NCBI RefSeq assembly: GCF_032918005.1
Contig: NZ_CP136628.1
Span: 4,077,501 to 4,141,500 of the forward strand
Length of the DNA stretch: 64,000 bases
DNA from: Bradyrhizobium sp. NDS-1
Lineage (GTDB): Bacteria > Pseudomonadota > Alphaproteobacteria > Rhizobiales > Xanthobacteraceae
Reading direction: 5' to 3'
The translations under genes and the position numbers were made by a program. This document shows positions 1 through 9,262 of this stretch, one piece after another. The notes under the pieces are model-generated. The model was not told the origin of the DNA. It saw only the letters and a program-made list of their open reading frames with translations, and did not search any database. The first letter of the stretch is position 1. Each line of letters starts with the position of its first letter.

Positions 1-190
1 GCCAGCCGAGCCCGGCCTGGTTGGCCATCACCGCGATGGTGACGGCGCCCACGGCCGCCACGCCCCACGAGCCCAGTCGCCACATCAGGCGGCGGTCGAG
101 CGCGCTCTCCTCGGCTATAAGTCCGGAGAACAGCCCGCCGGTCTCCTTGGTGCCGAAGGCATCCGCCAGTGGGTCGGAATCCTTTGCCAT
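1..190 (-). CDS. Hypothetical membrane protein, N-terminal part only
   Basis: The gene runs leftward off the window; only its first 63 codons are visible, starting at the ATG at 190. The protein begins MAKDSDPLADAFG, has an acidic soluble head of about 40 residues, and then a hydrophobic stretch (GVAAVGAVTIAVMANQAG) that reads as the first transmembrane helix or a signal anchor. No catalytic motif is visible in this part, so no function is given. It is divergent from glmU, with about 170 bases between the two starts. Confidence 0.7.
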   Translation of the reverse strand, partial: MAKDSDPLADAFGTKETGGLFSGLIAEESALDRRLMWRLGSWGVAAVGAVTIAVMANQAGLGW

Positions 191-361
191 GAACGTTAAG
201 TGCCCAACCCCGAAGGTTCCCCGAATCAATCAGGGAACATTAACAGGAAAACCCCGTCACACTTGAATTCCGGGCGTTTGCGGGGGTAGCAAGGCGAGAG
301 CTTTTCGGGATGACCCGCCGCCGTCGCGCCAATTGATTCGGCCGTATCTGACAGGATTTCG

Positions 362-1717
362 ATGACCGCCCGTTCCAGCCTCACGATCGTGCTCGCCGCC
401 GGCGAAGGCACGCGCATGCGATCGAGCCTGCCCAAAGTCCTGCATCCGGTCGCAAGCCAGACCTTGCTTGCCCACGTGCTCGCTGCGGCACCCAAGGGAA
501 CCGGCACCTCGCTCGCGGTCGTGATCGGTCCCGATCACCAGGCGGTCGCGGACGAAGCGAAGCGCAGCAGGCCCGACGCGCTCACCTTCGTGCAGGCCGA
601 GCGGCTCGGCACCGCGCATGCGGTGCTGGCGGCGCGCGAGGCGATCGAACGGGGCGTCGATGATCTCCTGATTGCCTTCGGCGACACGCCGCTGATCTCG
701 GCCGAGACTTTGGCGCGGCTGCGCGCGCCGCTCGCCAGGGGCGCTGCGATCGCCGCGCTCGGCTTCCGTGCCGCCGACCCCACCGGCTATGGCCGCTTCA
801 TCGTCGAGGGCGAACGTCTGGTCGCGATCCGCGAGCAGGCCGATGCGAGCGCTGACGAGCGCAAAATCGATCTGTGCAATGCCGGCGTGATGGCGATCGA
901 CGGGCGCCGGGCGCTTCAAATCCTCGGCCAAATCGGCAATGCCAATTCCAAGGGCGAATATTATCTGACGGACGCGGTCGAAATCGTCCGCAAGCAGGGA
1001 TGGGAGGCCGTGGTGATCGAGACCGGCGAGGACGAGGTGCGCGGCATCAACACCAAGGCACAGCTCGCCGAGGCAGAAGCCGTGATGCAGGCACGCTTGC
1101 GCAAAGCGGCGATGGAGGCCGGGGTCACGCTGATCGCTCCCGAGACGGTTTACCTCGCCGCCGACACCATGTTCGGCAAGGACGTGACCATCGAGCCGTT
1201 CGTGGTGATCGGCCCCGGCGTGTCGATCGCCGACGGCACCGTGATCCATTCCTTCTCCCACATCGTGCAGACGACGCTGGGCAAGAACGTTTCGATCGGC
1301 CCCTATGCGCGCTTAAGGCCCGGCACCTCGCTCGGCGACGGCGCGCGGATCGGCAATTTCGTGGAGACCAAGGCGGCGACGCTGGAGGCGGGCGTCAAGG
1401 TCAATCATCTCTCCTACATCGGCGATGCCACCGTCGGTGCCAACTCCAACATCGGCGCCGGCACCATCACCTGCAACTACGACGGCTTCAAGAAGCACAA
1501 GACGGTGATCGGGCAGGGTGCCTTCGTCGGCACCAACTCCTCGCTGGTTGCGCCGGTGAAAATCGGCAACGGCGCCTATATCGGCTCGGGCTCGGTGATT
1601 ACGCGCGACGTGCCCGACGATGCGATGGCGCTCGAGCGCAACCAGCAGACCATCCGGGAAGGCGGCGCGGCGCGCTACCGCGAGCTGAAGACGGGCGTCA
1701 AGAAGCCGGAGAAGTGA
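362..1717 (+). CDS. glmU: Bifunctional GlmU: GlcNAc-1-P uridyltransferase / GlcN-1-P acetyltransferase
   Basis: GlmU acetylates glucosamine-1-phosphate and then couples it to UTP to give UDP-GlcNAc, the precursor of peptidoglycan and lipid A. The 451-residue protein has the nucleotidyltransferase signature [10 protein letters not shown] at residues 11-20 with the conserved Lys at 25. The C-terminal half is a left-handed beta-helix of hexapeptide repeats, containing the acetyltransferase signature around [11 protein letters not shown]. Length and domain order are normal for the family. The ATG at 362 directly precedes the first beta-strand. glmS, the preceding step in the pathway, lies 0.5 kb downstream on the same strand but is separated by a reverse-strand gene. 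Confidence 0.97.
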   Translation: MTARSSLTIVLAAGEGTRMRSSLPKVLHPVASQTLLAHVLAAAPKGTGTSLAVVIGPDHQAVADEAKRSRPDALTFVQAERLGTAHAVLAAREAIERGVDDLLIAFGDTPLISAETLARLRAPLARGAAIAALGFRAADPTGYGRFIVEGERLVAIREQADASADERKIDLCNAGVMAIDGRRALQILGQIGNANSKGEYYLTDAVEIVRKQGWEAVVIETGEDEVRGINTKAQLAEAEAVMQARLRKAAMEAGVTLIAPETVYLAADTMFGKDVTIEPFVVIGPGVSIADGTVIHSFSHIVQTTLGKNVSIGPYARLRPGTSLGDGARIGNFVETKAATLEAGVKVNHLSYIGDATVGANSNIGAGTITCNYDGFKKHKTVIGQGAFVGTNSSLVAPVKIGNGAYIGSGSVITRDVPDDAMALERNQQTIREGGAARYRELKTGVKKPEK

Positions 1718-1739
1718 GCGCCGCTTTAGGCTGTAGTTT

Positions 1740-1787
1740 GAGCATGATCTTTTTCGGAAAACCGCTGCACACTTTTCCCGATCATGC
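1740..1787. repeat. Interspersed palindromic repeat (GAGCATGATC family)
   Basis: The element starts GAGCATGATC and ends GATCATGC, with the internal text TTTTTCGGAAAACCGCTGCACACTT able to fold. It sits between the glmU stop and the stop of the reverse-strand gene. A second member with the same ends lies at 42976-43045. Both are in intergenic positions, as expected for a dispersed repeat rather than a gene-specific signal. Confidence 0.6.
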
Positions 1788-1788
1788 C

Positions 1789-2022
1789 CTAGTCGTCCTC
1801 GTCGAGTTTCGAAAACATCGCCCGCTGCAGACGCCATCCGCGCGGCCCGGCGCGTTTTGCCGGTTCGGCGGCGGCGGCCTGGCTGACGAGGGCAGGCTTG
1901 GATTCCTTGCCCCGCTCCTTGGCACGCAGGGGCGGCGGCCAGTGCGAAAGGTGCGTGCCCGTCGTCTCGCTGGCGCGCAGGTGGATCGGTGGCAGCCCTT
2001 TGCGGTCGGACGAGTCCTTCAT
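1789..2022 (-). CDS. Small hypothetical protein, basic and proline-rich
   Basis: This encodes a 77-residue protein starting MKDSSDRKGLPPIHLRAS. The start at 2022 was preferred over an in-frame ATG at 2043 because AGGAGTGAGG lies just upstream of it at good spacing. The protein is hydrophilic, rich in Lys, Arg, Pro and Ser, and has no membrane segment or recognisable domain. It ends in an acidic KLDEDD tail. It is convergent with glmU and divergent from glmS. The function is unknown. Confidence 0.6.
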   Translation of the reverse strand: MKDSSDRKGLPPIHLRASETTGTHLSHWPPPLRAKERGKESKPALVSQAAAAEPAKRAGPRGWRLQRAMFSKLDEDD

Positions 2023-2059
2023 GACCTCACTCCTAAACGGCAAGCGTTGGTCAGACTTG

Positions 2060-2089
2060 TTGACAACAGGTTAATGCGCGCGGTTTAAG
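2060..2089 (+). promoter_or_regulatory. Candidate sigma-70 promoter upstream of glmS
   Basis: TTGACA at 2060-2065 is followed after 18 bases by TTTAAG at 2084-2089, a reasonable housekeeping promoter shape. If used, glmS would have a leader of roughly 150 bases that includes an AT-rich segment (AATAATTATTGAG). This is inferred from pattern only. Confidence 0.25.
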
Positions 2090-2241
2090 GCCGGCCAATT
2101 CGACGCAGGTGAAGCAGGGTGACGGGTCCATGCTGTCTCAATCAGCAATAATTATTGAGTATCTGCTTCCTTGCGAACTTCGCTAAAAACCGAGTGCGTC
2201 GTTTAGGCGATTTTTCGACGATTTGGGGGATAGTGATCCGC

Positions 2242-4068
2242 ATGTGCGGAATTGTCGGCATTCTCGGGCGCGAGCCGGTTGCAGAGCAATTGGTCGATTC
2301 GCTCAAACGTCTCGAATATCGCGGCTATGATTCCGCGGGGGTCGCCACACTCGAAGGCAAGCACCTGGAGCGCCGCCGCGCCGAGGGCAAGCTGAAGAAT
2401 TTGGAGAAGCGGCTCGAAGCTGAGCCTCTGAAGGGCACCACCGGCATCGGCCACACCCGGTGGGCCACCCACGGCAAGCCGACCGTCAACAACGCCCATC
2501 CGCATGCGACCGAACGCGTCGCCGTGGTCCACAACGGCATCATCGAGAATTTCCGCGAGCTGCGCGGGGAGCTCGAGAAGAAGGGCGCGGTGTTCCACAC
2601 CGAGACCGACACCGAGATCGTGCTGCATCTCGTCGACGATCTGCTCTCGCGCGGCAACAAGCCGGTCGAGGCCGTCAAGCTGGCGCTGGGGCGCCTGCGC
2701 GGCGCCTTCGCGCTCGGCTTCATCTTCGCCGGCAACAACGATCTCATGATCGGCGCCCGCAATGGCCCGCCGCTGGCGATCGGCTATGGCGAGGGCGAGA
2801 TGTATCTCGGCTCGGACGCCATCGCGCTCGGCCCGTTCACCGACACGATCAGCTATCTCGAGGACGGCGACTGGGTCGTGCTGAGGCGCAAGAGCGCAAC
2901 GATCTTCGACAAGGACGGCCACGCTGTCCAGCGCGACAAGATCAGGCACGCCGCCTCGACCTCGCTGGTCGACAAGGCCAACTACCGCCACTTCATGGCC
3001 AAGGAGATCCACGAGCAGCCGGAAGTGGTCGGCCACACGCTGGCGCGGTACGTCGACATGGCGACCGAGCGCGTCTCGCTGCCGGTCAAGCTGCCCTTCG
3101 ACTTCAAGAATATCCAGCGCATCAACATCACCGCCTGCGGCACCGCGAGCTATGCCGGCTTCGTCGCAAAATACTGGTTCGAGCGCTTTGCGCGTCTTCC
3201 GGTCGAGGTCGATGTCGCCTCCGAGTTCCGTTACCGCGAGGCGCCCTTGCGCAAGGGCGATCTCGCCATCTTCATCTCGCAGTCCGGCGAGACCGCCGAC
3301 ACGTTGGCGGCACTGCGCTATGCCAAGGCCGAGGGCGTGCACACGGTCGCCGTCGTCAACGTGCCGACCTCGACGATCGCGCGTGAGAGCGAGACCGTGC
3401 TGCAAACGCTGGCCGGCCCCGAGATCGGCGTCGCCTCGACCAAGGCCTTCACGTGTCAGCTCATGGTGCTGGCGAATCTTGCAATTGCGGCCGGCAAGGC
3501 TCGCGGCGAATTGTCCGACGAGGACGAGACCAAGCTGGTTCACGGCCTGGTCGAGATCCCGCGCCTGATGGCGGATGCGCTCACCACCGAGAACCAGATC
3601 GAAAAGCTCGCGCACCGGATCGCCAAGTCCCGCGACGTGCTCTACCTCGGCCGCGGCACCAGCTTTCCGCTCGCGCTCGAAGGCGCGCTCAAGCTGAAGG
3701 AGATCTCCTATATCCACGCCGAGGGCTATGCCGCCGGCGAGCTCAAGCACGGGCCGATCGCGCTGATCGACGAGACCATGCCGGTGGTCGTCATCGCCCC
3801 TTACGACCGGGTGTTCGAGAAGACGGTCTCCAACATGCAGGAGGTCGCCGCCCGCGGCGGCAACATCATCCTGATGACGGACGCGAAGGGCGCGGAGGAG
3901 GCGACGGTGGAGTCCCTCGTCACCATCGTCATGCCCGACATGGCGGCCGCCTTCACGCCGATGGTCTATGCCATCCCCGTGCAGCTGCTCGCCTATCACA
4001 CGGCTGTCGTGATGGGCACCGACGTCGACCAGCCGCGCAACCTCGCGAAATCGGTGACTGTGGAATAG
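2242..4068 (+). CDS. glmS: Glutamine-fructose-6-phosphate aminotransferase (isomerizing)
   Basis: GlmS makes glucosamine-6-phosphate from fructose-6-phosphate and glutamine, the first committed step to UDP-GlcNAc. The start at 2242 puts Cys at position 2 (MCGIVGILG), which becomes the N-terminal nucleophile of the class II glutaminase domain after Met removal; a longer reading from 2155 would destroy this. The glutaminase motifs (GHTRWATHG, HNGIIEN, ETDTE) are present. Two SIS sugar-isomerase domains follow, with CGTASYAG and SQSGETADT in the first, and the protein ends in the usual PRNLAKSVTVE. Its 608 residues match the family. Confidence 0.97.
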   Translation: MCGIVGILGREPVAEQLVDSLKRLEYRGYDSAGVATLEGKHLERRRAEGKLKNLEKRLEAEPLKGTTGIGHTRWATHGKPTVNNAHPHATERVAVVHNGIIENFRELRGELEKKGAVFHTETDTEIVLHLVDDLLSRGNKPVEAVKLALGRLRGAFALGFIFAGNNDLMIGARNGPPLAIGYGEGEMYLGSDAIALGPFTDTISYLEDGDWVVLRRKSATIFDKDGHAVQRDKIRHAASTSLVDKANYRHFMAKEIHEQPEVVGHTLARYVDMATERVSLPVKLPFDFKNIQRINITACGTASYAGFVAKYWFERFARLPVEVDVASEFRYREAPLRKGDLAIFISQSGETADTLAALRYAKAEGVHTVAVVNVPTSTIARESETVLQTLAGPEIGVASTKAFTCQLMVLANLAIAAGKARGELSDEDETKLVHGLVEIPRLMADALTTENQIEKLAHRIAKSRDVLYLGRGTSFPLALEGALKLKEISYIHAEGYAAGELKHGPIALIDETMPVVVIAPYDRVFEKTVSNMQEVAARGGNIILMTDAKGAEEATVESLVTIVMPDMAAAFTPMVYAIPVQLLAYHTAVVMGTDVDQPRNLAKSVTVE

Positions 4069-4152
4069 GCAGAAGGGATATCAACCGGTCGCGGTCTTCC
4101 AAAACCTGCTAGAAGACCCTAGCTTGTGTGCTGCGACCGACTTGGAACCCGA

Positions 4153-4923
4153 ATGACCCCCCGCGACGACGCGCCTGCGCCTCTAGATCCCCTTCCGGAA
4201 CCGCATACCGGCCTGATGGGCCGCTTCCGCAATTATTTCCTGACCGGTCTCATCGTCACAGGACCGATCGCCATCACGCTGTATCTGGTCTGGTGGTTCG
4301 TCACCTGGGTCGATGGCGTGGTGCGGCCGTTCGTGCCGCTGGCCTACCGGCCGGAAACCTATCTGCCGTACGTCATTCCCGGCTGGGGACTGGTTGTCGC
4401 ATTCTTCACGCTGACGCTGGTCGGCTTCCTCGCGGCCAACCTGATCGGCCGGACGCTGGTCGATGTCGGCGAAACGTTCCTCGGCCGGATCCCGGCCGTG
4501 CGCGCCATCTACCGCGGCCTGAAGCAGGTGTTCGAGACGCTGTTCTCGGGCAAGGGCTCGAGCTTCCGGAAAGTGGGCCTGGTCGAGTTTCCCTCGCCGG
4601 GCATGTGGTCGATCGTGCTGATCTCGCAATCGCCGAATGAAGAGGTCGCGCGCAGCCTGCCGGGGCAGGAGGAGCACGTCTCGGTGTTCCTGCCGTGCTC
4701 GCCGAACCCGACCACCGGGTTCTTCTTCTACGTGCCCAAGAGCAAGATCGTCGAAGTCGATATGAGCACGGAGGATGCCGCGACCCTGATCATGTCGGCC
4801 GGCGTGGTGCAGCCGGGTTCGGCGCCCGATTCGAAGAAGGCGGCGGCGCTTGCCGGCGTGGCGAATGCCGCGCGTATCGCCAATGCGTCGGCACGTCAGC
4901 CCGAGCCTGCGAAGGTGGAGTAG
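4153..4923 (+). CDS. DUF502 family membrane protein
   Basis: This is a 256-residue protein with two predicted transmembrane helices in the first third (LTGLIVTGPIAITLYLVWWFV and the segment around GLVVAFFTLTLVGFLAANLIG). A conserved soluble domain follows (FRKVGLVEFPSPGMWSIVLIS, SVFLPCSPNPTTGFFFYVP), which is the DUF502 signature. DUF502 proteins have no established biochemical role. The start at 4153 (MTPRDDAP) is preferred over 4126 because the extra residues look non-conserved. The C-terminal tail is Ala-rich. It lies 84 bases downstream of glmS and may be co-transcribed with it. Confidence 0.85.
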   Translation: MTPRDDAPAPLDPLPEPHTGLMGRFRNYFLTGLIVTGPIAITLYLVWWFVTWVDGVVRPFVPLAYRPETYLPYVIPGWGLVVAFFTLTLVGFLAANLIGRTLVDVGETFLGRIPAVRAIYRGLKQVFETLFSGKGSSFRKVGLVEFPSPGMWSIVLISQSPNEEVARSLPGQEEHVSVFLPCSPNPTTGFFFYVPKSKIVEVDMSTEDAATLIMSAGVVQPGSAPDSKKAAALAGVANAARIANASARQPEPAKVE

Positions 4924-5024
4924 GGCCATTCCCTTGCGGGATGGCGCCGGTCACGCGCGCGCGGGCATCCTCTGCTAGTCTCCTGTCGAGCCGAGCGCCT
5001 CGCCCGGCGTTCGACCTGGAGTGC

Positions 5025-5885
5025 ATGATGTCCAAAACCATTGCGATCCTCGCGCCAGGCGCCATGGGCAGCGCCGTCGCCCGCCGCCTCAGCGAGCATG
5101 GCGCGCGCGTGCTGACGTCCCTGGCGGGGCGGAGCGAGGCGACGCGCAAGCGCGCAGCAGACGCCGGCATGATCGGCGCCGATGACGACGCGATCGCAGG
5201 TGCCGACATCATTCTTTCGATCGTGCCGCCGGGCGAAGCCGTCGCACTGGCTGAACGGCTGGCGTCGCTGATCGTCAGACGCGAGAAGAAGCCGGTCGTG
5301 GTCGATTGCAACGCGGTCAACGTCGACACCGTATTGCGGATCGAGGAGATCATCGGCTCGGCGCAGGCCCCATTCATCGACGGCGGCATCATCGGATTTC
5401 CGCCGCAGCCCGGCGGCAAGAGCCCGGCCTTCTACATGTCCGGCGAATACGCCAAGGATGTCGTCGTGCTGAAGGATCTCGGCCTCGACGTGCGGATCGT
5501 CGAAGGCCCGGTCGGCGCGGCGTCCGCGCTGAAAATGTCCTACGCCGGGATCGTCAAGGGCCTCGCCGGCATCGGATCGGCCATGGTGATCGCGGCAACG
5601 AAAGCGGGCGCGGCCGACGCGCTGCGCGACGAACTGGCGCTGAGCCAACCCGCGATCCTGGCCCGGCTCGAAGTCGCGCTGCCGGACATGATTCCGAAAG
5701 CCTATCGCTGGGTCGCGGAGATGCGGGAGATCTCCGGTTTCCTCGGGCCCGACCATCCGGCCAGCCAGATCTACGAGGGCTTCGCGCGCTGGTTCGAGCA
5801 TCTGGCGGAAGATGCGAAGGGCAACGCGGTGGATGCGGAGCTGATGAAGGCGTTCGCGGCGGGGATCGCGCGGAAGAAGGCCTGA
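5025..5885 (+). CDS. NAD(P)-dependent oxidoreductase with 6PGDH-like fold (DUF1932 C-terminus)
   Basis: The 286-residue protein opens with a Rossmann nucleotide-binding motif, IAILAPGAMGSAVARRL. It shows the beta-hydroxyacid dehydrogenase pattern through DIILSIVPPGEA and DGGIIGFPPQPGGKSP. The C-terminal half (PVGAASALKMSYAGIVKGLAGIG) resembles the DUF1932 domain, where the Lys in KMSYAGIVK fits the catalytic lysine position. The substrate cannot be told from sequence. Two adjacent ATG codons at 5025 and 5028 are both possible. A palindromic repeat follows the stop. Confidence 0.8.
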   Translation: MMSKTIAILAPGAMGSAVARRLSEHGARVLTSLAGRSEATRKRAADAGMIGADDDAIAGADIILSIVPPGEAVALAERLASLIVRREKKPVVVDCNAVNVDTVLRIEEIIGSAQAPFIDGGIIGFPPQPGGKSPAFYMSGEYAKDVVVLKDLGLDVRIVEGPVGAASALKMSYAGIVKGLAGIGSAMVIAATKAGAADALRDELALSQPAILARLEVALPDMIPKAYRWVAEMREISGFLGPDHPASQIYEGFARWFEHLAEDAKGNAVDAELMKAFAAGIARKKA

Positions 5886-5912
5886 TCGCTTTGGGCTCAC
5901 TCGCCGTTCGCT

Positions 5913-5975
5913 GAAGCAATCCAGACTGTCGCCGCGGAAGGATTCTGGATTGCTTCACTGCGCTCGCAATGACGG
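5913..5975. repeat. Interspersed palindromic repeat (GAAGCAATCCAGA family)
   Basis: A perfect 13-base inverted repeat, GAAGCAATCCAGA at 5913-5925 and TCTGGATTGCTTC at 5944-5956, is separated by 18 bases and followed by the tail ACTGCGCTCGCAATGACG. Repeats of this text are familiar from between genes in Bradyrhizobium. This copy lies just after the oxidoreductase stop and may also stabilise or end its transcript. Confidence 0.7.
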
Positions 5976-6044
5976 GGAGGAGACGCCGCGGAGCCCATCT
6001 GTTATTGTCTCTGCGGCAGCTGTTCGTGTGCAATGGGAGTTCGA

Positions 6045-6974
6045 ATGAGAGTGCTCGTCATCGGCGCAGGGGCGCTTGGCGGCTATTACGGAGCTTGTCT
6101 CGCCCGTGCAGGCCGCGACGTGACCTTTTTCGTGCGCGAGACGCGGGCCGAGCAATTGCGGCAGAACGAATTGCAGGTCGTGAGCCCGCACGGCGATTTT
6201 GCCGTGCATCCGACGATCCTGCTGGCAAGCGATCTCAAGGAGCCATTCGATCTCGTGCTCGTCGGCGTCAAGGCCTACTCGCTCGATGACGCGATGAGCC
6301 AGTTTGCGCCCGCCGTCGGCACGAGCACGATGATCCTTCCGATCCTGAACGGGCTGAAGCATGTCGACGCTCTCACCACAAGGTTCGGCGCCGCTCGTGT
6401 CCTCGGCGGTCTCGCGAATGTCAGTGCCGGGCTGGATGCCGATGGCCGGGTCGTTCAGTTCATGGCCAACCAGACCATCATCTTCGGCGAGATCGAGGGC
6501 GCATTAAGTGAACGCGCGCTCGCGCTGGAGACGCTGCTCGGTGTTCCCGGTATCGACGTGCGCGCCAGCGAAGCGATCATGCAGGACATGTGGGAGAAGT
6601 TCGTGCAGCTCTCGACGCTCGCCGGCATCACCTGCCTGATGCGTGCAAGCATCGGAGACATCCTGGCCGTGCCCAACGGCGAGCAGTCCATCTTCCGCCT
6701 GTTCGCCGAATGCTGCGCCGTTGCGACGGCCTCGGGATACGAGCCGCGCGCGCCGTTCATCGAGTTCGACCGCAAGCTCTTCACGACGCTGGATTCGCCG
6801 CTGAAGGCCTCGATGCTGCGCGACATCGAGCGCGGTTCGGTCACCGAGTCCGAGCACATCCTTGGCGATATGGCCAATCGCGCCCGCGCGCTCGGCATCG
6901 AGACGCCGCTGCTGGATCTGGCCCGCGCGCATGTGGCGGCCTATGAAGTGGGGCGCCGAAGAGCCGCGAGCTAA
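6045..6974 (+). CDS. Ketopantoate reductase family protein (PanE-like)
   Basis: The 309-residue protein starts MRVLVIGAGALGGYYGACLARAG, the NADPH-binding GxGxxG motif of the ApbA/PanE family. The family signatures VKAYSLDDA and ILNGLKHVD follow, and a C-terminal all-alpha domain has the conserved WEKFVQLSTLAGITCL with the Lys expected for catalysis. Family members reduce 2-dehydropantoate for pantothenate and CoA synthesis, but many rhizobial paralogues act on other substrates, so panE is not assigned. The start at 6045 has GGGAG at suitable spacing and was preferred to 6033. Its stop overlaps the recG stop by 4 bases from the opposite strand. Confidence 0.85.
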   Translation: MRVLVIGAGALGGYYGACLARAGRDVTFFVRETRAEQLRQNELQVVSPHGDFAVHPTILLASDLKEPFDLVLVGVKAYSLDDAMSQFAPAVGTSTMILPILNGLKHVDALTTRFGAARVLGGLANVSAGLDADGRVVQFMANQTIIFGEIEGALSERALALETLLGVPGIDVRASEAIMQDMWEKFVQLSTLAGITCLMRASIGDILAVPNGEQSIFRLFAECCAVATASGYEPRAPFIEFDRKLFTTLDSPLKASMLRDIERGSVTESEHILGDMANRARALGIETPLLDLARAHVAAYEVGRRRAAS

Positions 6975-9079
6975 CCTGCTCCGATCAGCGGGATCGCCTC
7001 GTCGCGCTCGTAGAGATACAGCAGGCACCGCAGCGCCTCGCCGCGTTCGCCCTTCAGCTTCGGATCGTCCTTCAGGATCCGCAGCGCCTCGTCACGAGCC
7101 TGGGTAATGAGCTGGCCGTGAACTTCCGAGCGCGCGATGCGGTAGCCGGGCAGGCCGCTCTGGCGCACGCCGAGCACGTCGCCTTCGCCGCGCAGCTTCA
7201 AGTCCTCCTCGGCGATGCGAAAACCGTCGGTGGTCTCGCGGATCACCTTCAGCCGGGCCTTCGACATCTCGCCGAGCGGCTCCGAATAGAGCAGGATGCA
7301 GGTCGAGGCCTCCGAGCCGCGTCCGATGCGGCCACGGAGCTGGTGCAACTGGGCAAGTCCGAACCGCTCGGCGTTCTCGATCACCATGATCGTCGCGGCG
7401 GGCACGTCGACGCCGACCTCGACCACGGTGGTCGCGACCAGAAGGCCGATCTCGTGGGCGGCGAACTGGCCCATCACGCGGTCCTTCTCGATGCCCTTCA
7501 TCTGGCCGTGGACGAGGCCGACACGCTCGCCGAAACGCTTTTGCAGGCTCTCGAAACGCTTGGTCGCGTTGGTGAGATGCTCGGTGCCTTCAGCCTCGGA
7601 TTCCTCGACCAGAGGGCAGATCCAGTAGACCAGCTTGCCGGTTTCGAGGGCGCGCCCGACACCGTCCATCACCTCGCCGAGCCGGCTCATGGCGACGGCG
7701 CGGGTGTCGATGGGTTGCCGGCCGGCAGGCTTCTCGCGCAGCTCGCAGATGTCCATGTCGCCGAAATAGGTCAGCACCAGCGTGCGCGGGATCGGGGTCG
7801 CGCTCAGCACCAGCACGTCGACGGCTTCGCCCTTGGACGTCAGCGCAAGCCGTTCGCGCACGCCAAAGCGATGCTGCTCGTCGACGACGGCGAGCGCAAG
7901 ATCATGGAAGATCACATCGTCCTGGATCAGCGCATGGGTACCGACGAGCAGGTCGATCTCGCCTGCGGCGAGCCGGGCGACGATCTCGCGCCGCTCCTTG
8001 CCTTTTTCGCGGCCAGTGAGGATGGCGACGCGCATGCCGGCGCGCTCGGCGAGCGGGGCGATGGTCTTGATGTGCTGGCGCGCCAGGATCTCGGTCGGGG
8101 CCATCAGCGCGGCCTGCTTGCCGACTTCGGCGACGGCGGCGGCAGCGAGCAGCGCCACGACCGTTTTGCCCGAGCCAACGTCGCCCTGGAGGAGCCGCAG
8201 CATGCGCACAGGCTGTTGCAGGTCTTCAGCGATGGCGGCGGCGGCGCTGCGCTGCGAAGGCGTCAGTGCGTAGGGCAGGGCGTCGATGATCTTGCTGCGG
8301 AGGTGACCGTCGCCGGCATTGCGGACGCCGGCGGGACGGCGGAGTTGCGCGCGGATCAGGGCGAGCGCGAGCTGGCCGGCCAGAAGCTCGTCGAAGGCGA
8401 GGCGCGACCAGAACGGCTGGTCGGGCAGGATGTCCGTGAGCTCGACCGGCTGGTGCACGCGATTGAACGCTTCTGCGATCGGCGGAAAATGACACCTACG
8501 CATCACTTCCGGGCTGATCCATTCCGGCAGGGCCGGCAGCTTCTGCAAGGCCTGCGCGATCGCGCGGCGGAGCGAGCCGAGCGCGAGGCCCTCGGTCAAG
8601 GGATAGACCGGATCGATGCCGGAGAGTTTCGAGATCGCTTCCTCGTCGAGCACGCGGTCGGGATGCACGATCTGCGGAATACCGTCGTACATCTGAAGCG
8701 TGCCGGAGACGTAGCGCTTCTCGCCGACCGGCAGCAGCTTCTCGACATAGCCGGGCTTGGCGCGGAAGAAGGTCAGCACGACGTCGCCGGTGTCGTCGCT
8801 GGCGTAGACCAGATACGGCGCGCGTGCGTTGCGCGGCGGGGGTGGGCGGTGGCGGTCGACCGTCACCTCCAGCGTCACCATGGTTCCCTGCACGGCGTCG
8901 CTGATTTTTGGCCGCGCGCGGCGGTCTATCACCTGGGTCGGCAAATGCAGCAGCAGATCGACCAGCCGCGGCGTCTCGCTCCGGCTGAGCAAATATTGCA
9001 GCAGCTTGTCCTGCTTCGGACCGACGCCGGGCAGGCTGGTCACGGCAGCAAACAGCGGATTGAGCAGGCTGGGGCGCAT
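6971..9079 (-). CDS. recG: ATP-dependent DNA helicase RecG
   Basis: RecG reverses stalled replication forks and migrates branched DNA. The 702-residue protein has the N-terminal wedge/OB domain (from about residue 60, including VTLEVTVDRHRPPP), then the superfamily 2 helicase core with Walker A GDVGSGKTVVA, the DEQH box (VVDEQHRFGV), the SATPIPRTL motif and helicase C motifs (VATTVVEVGVDVP, QLRGRIGRG). Length and motif order are standard. It is encoded alone on the minus strand and converges on the ketopantoate-reductase-like gene with a 4-base overlap of stops. Confidence 0.97.
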   Translation of the reverse strand: MRPSLLNPLFAAVTSLPGVGPKQDKLLQYLLSRSETPRLVDLLLHLPTQVIDRRARPKISDAVQGTMVTLEVTVDRHRPPPPRNARAPYLVYASDDTGDVVLTFFRAKPGYVEKLLPVGEKRYVSGTLQMYDGIPQIVHPDRVLDEEAISKLSGIDPVYPLTEGLALGSLRRAIAQALQKLPALPEWISPEVMRRCHFPPIAEAFNRVHQPVELTDILPDQPFWSRLAFDELLAGQLALALIRAQLRRPAGVRNAGDGHLRSKIIDALPYALTPSQRSAAAAIAEDLQQPVRMLRLLQGDVGSGKTVVALLAAAAVAEVGKQAALMAPTEILARQHIKTIAPLAERAGMRVAILTGREKGKERREIVARLAAGEIDLLVGTHALIQDDVIFHDLALAVVDEQHRFGVRERLALTSKGEAVDVLVLSATPIPRTLVLTYFGDMDICELREKPAGRQPIDTRAVAMSRLGEVMDGVGRALETGKLVYWICPLVEESEAEGTEHLTNATKRFESLQKRFGERVGLVHGQMKGIEKDRVMGQFAAHEIGLLVATTVVEVGVDVPAATIMVIENAERFGLAQLHQLRGRIGRGSEASTCILLYSEPLGEMSKARLKVIRETTDGFRIAEEDLKLRGEGDVLGVRQSGLPGYRIARSEVHGQLITQARDEALRILKDDPKLKGERGEALRCLLYLYERDEAIPLIGAG

Positions 9080-9109
9080 CAGGCGAATCTAGGATCGTTT
9101 CGGCCCGTC

Positions 9110-9145
9110 ATGCCCGGCTTTATGCCGGGCATCCACGTCTTTTTT
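9110..9145. repeat. Interspersed palindromic repeat (ATGCCCGGC family)
   Basis: ATGCCCGGC at 9110-9118 and GCCGGGCAT at 9124-9132 form a 9-base stem with a 5-base loop, followed by CCACGTCTTTTTT. It lies between the divergent recG and sdhE starts, so it does not end either gene despite its terminator-like look. A related fragment (CCGGGCATCCGGTCATGCC) follows at about 9157-9174. The text is typical of a dispersed Bradyrhizobium repeat. Confidence 0.55.
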
Positions 9146-9262
9146 CAGCCTTCGTCCGGGCATCCGGTCATGCCAAATCGAGGGCTGACAGGGCCATCCC
9201 GAGTGGCTATATCAACCCCGCCCGGCACGTCCGGGCTTTCTGCGTTTGACTGGATTTGAGAC

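Noticed and set aside
2203..3999. A 598-codon open frame on the minus strand across glmS
   Set aside because: It is a shadow of glmS. Its translation is rich in Arg, Asp, Gly and His with no domain, and glmS is complete on the other strand.
9110..9145. Terminator for recG or sdhE
   Set aside because: The hairpin with T-run lies between two divergent starts, so neither gene ends there. It matches a dispersed repeat better.
7118..9259. A 713-codon open frame on the plus strand across recG
   Set aside because: It is antisense to recG, which carries every helicase motif. The frame's translation is low in hydrophobic core residues and matches nothing.
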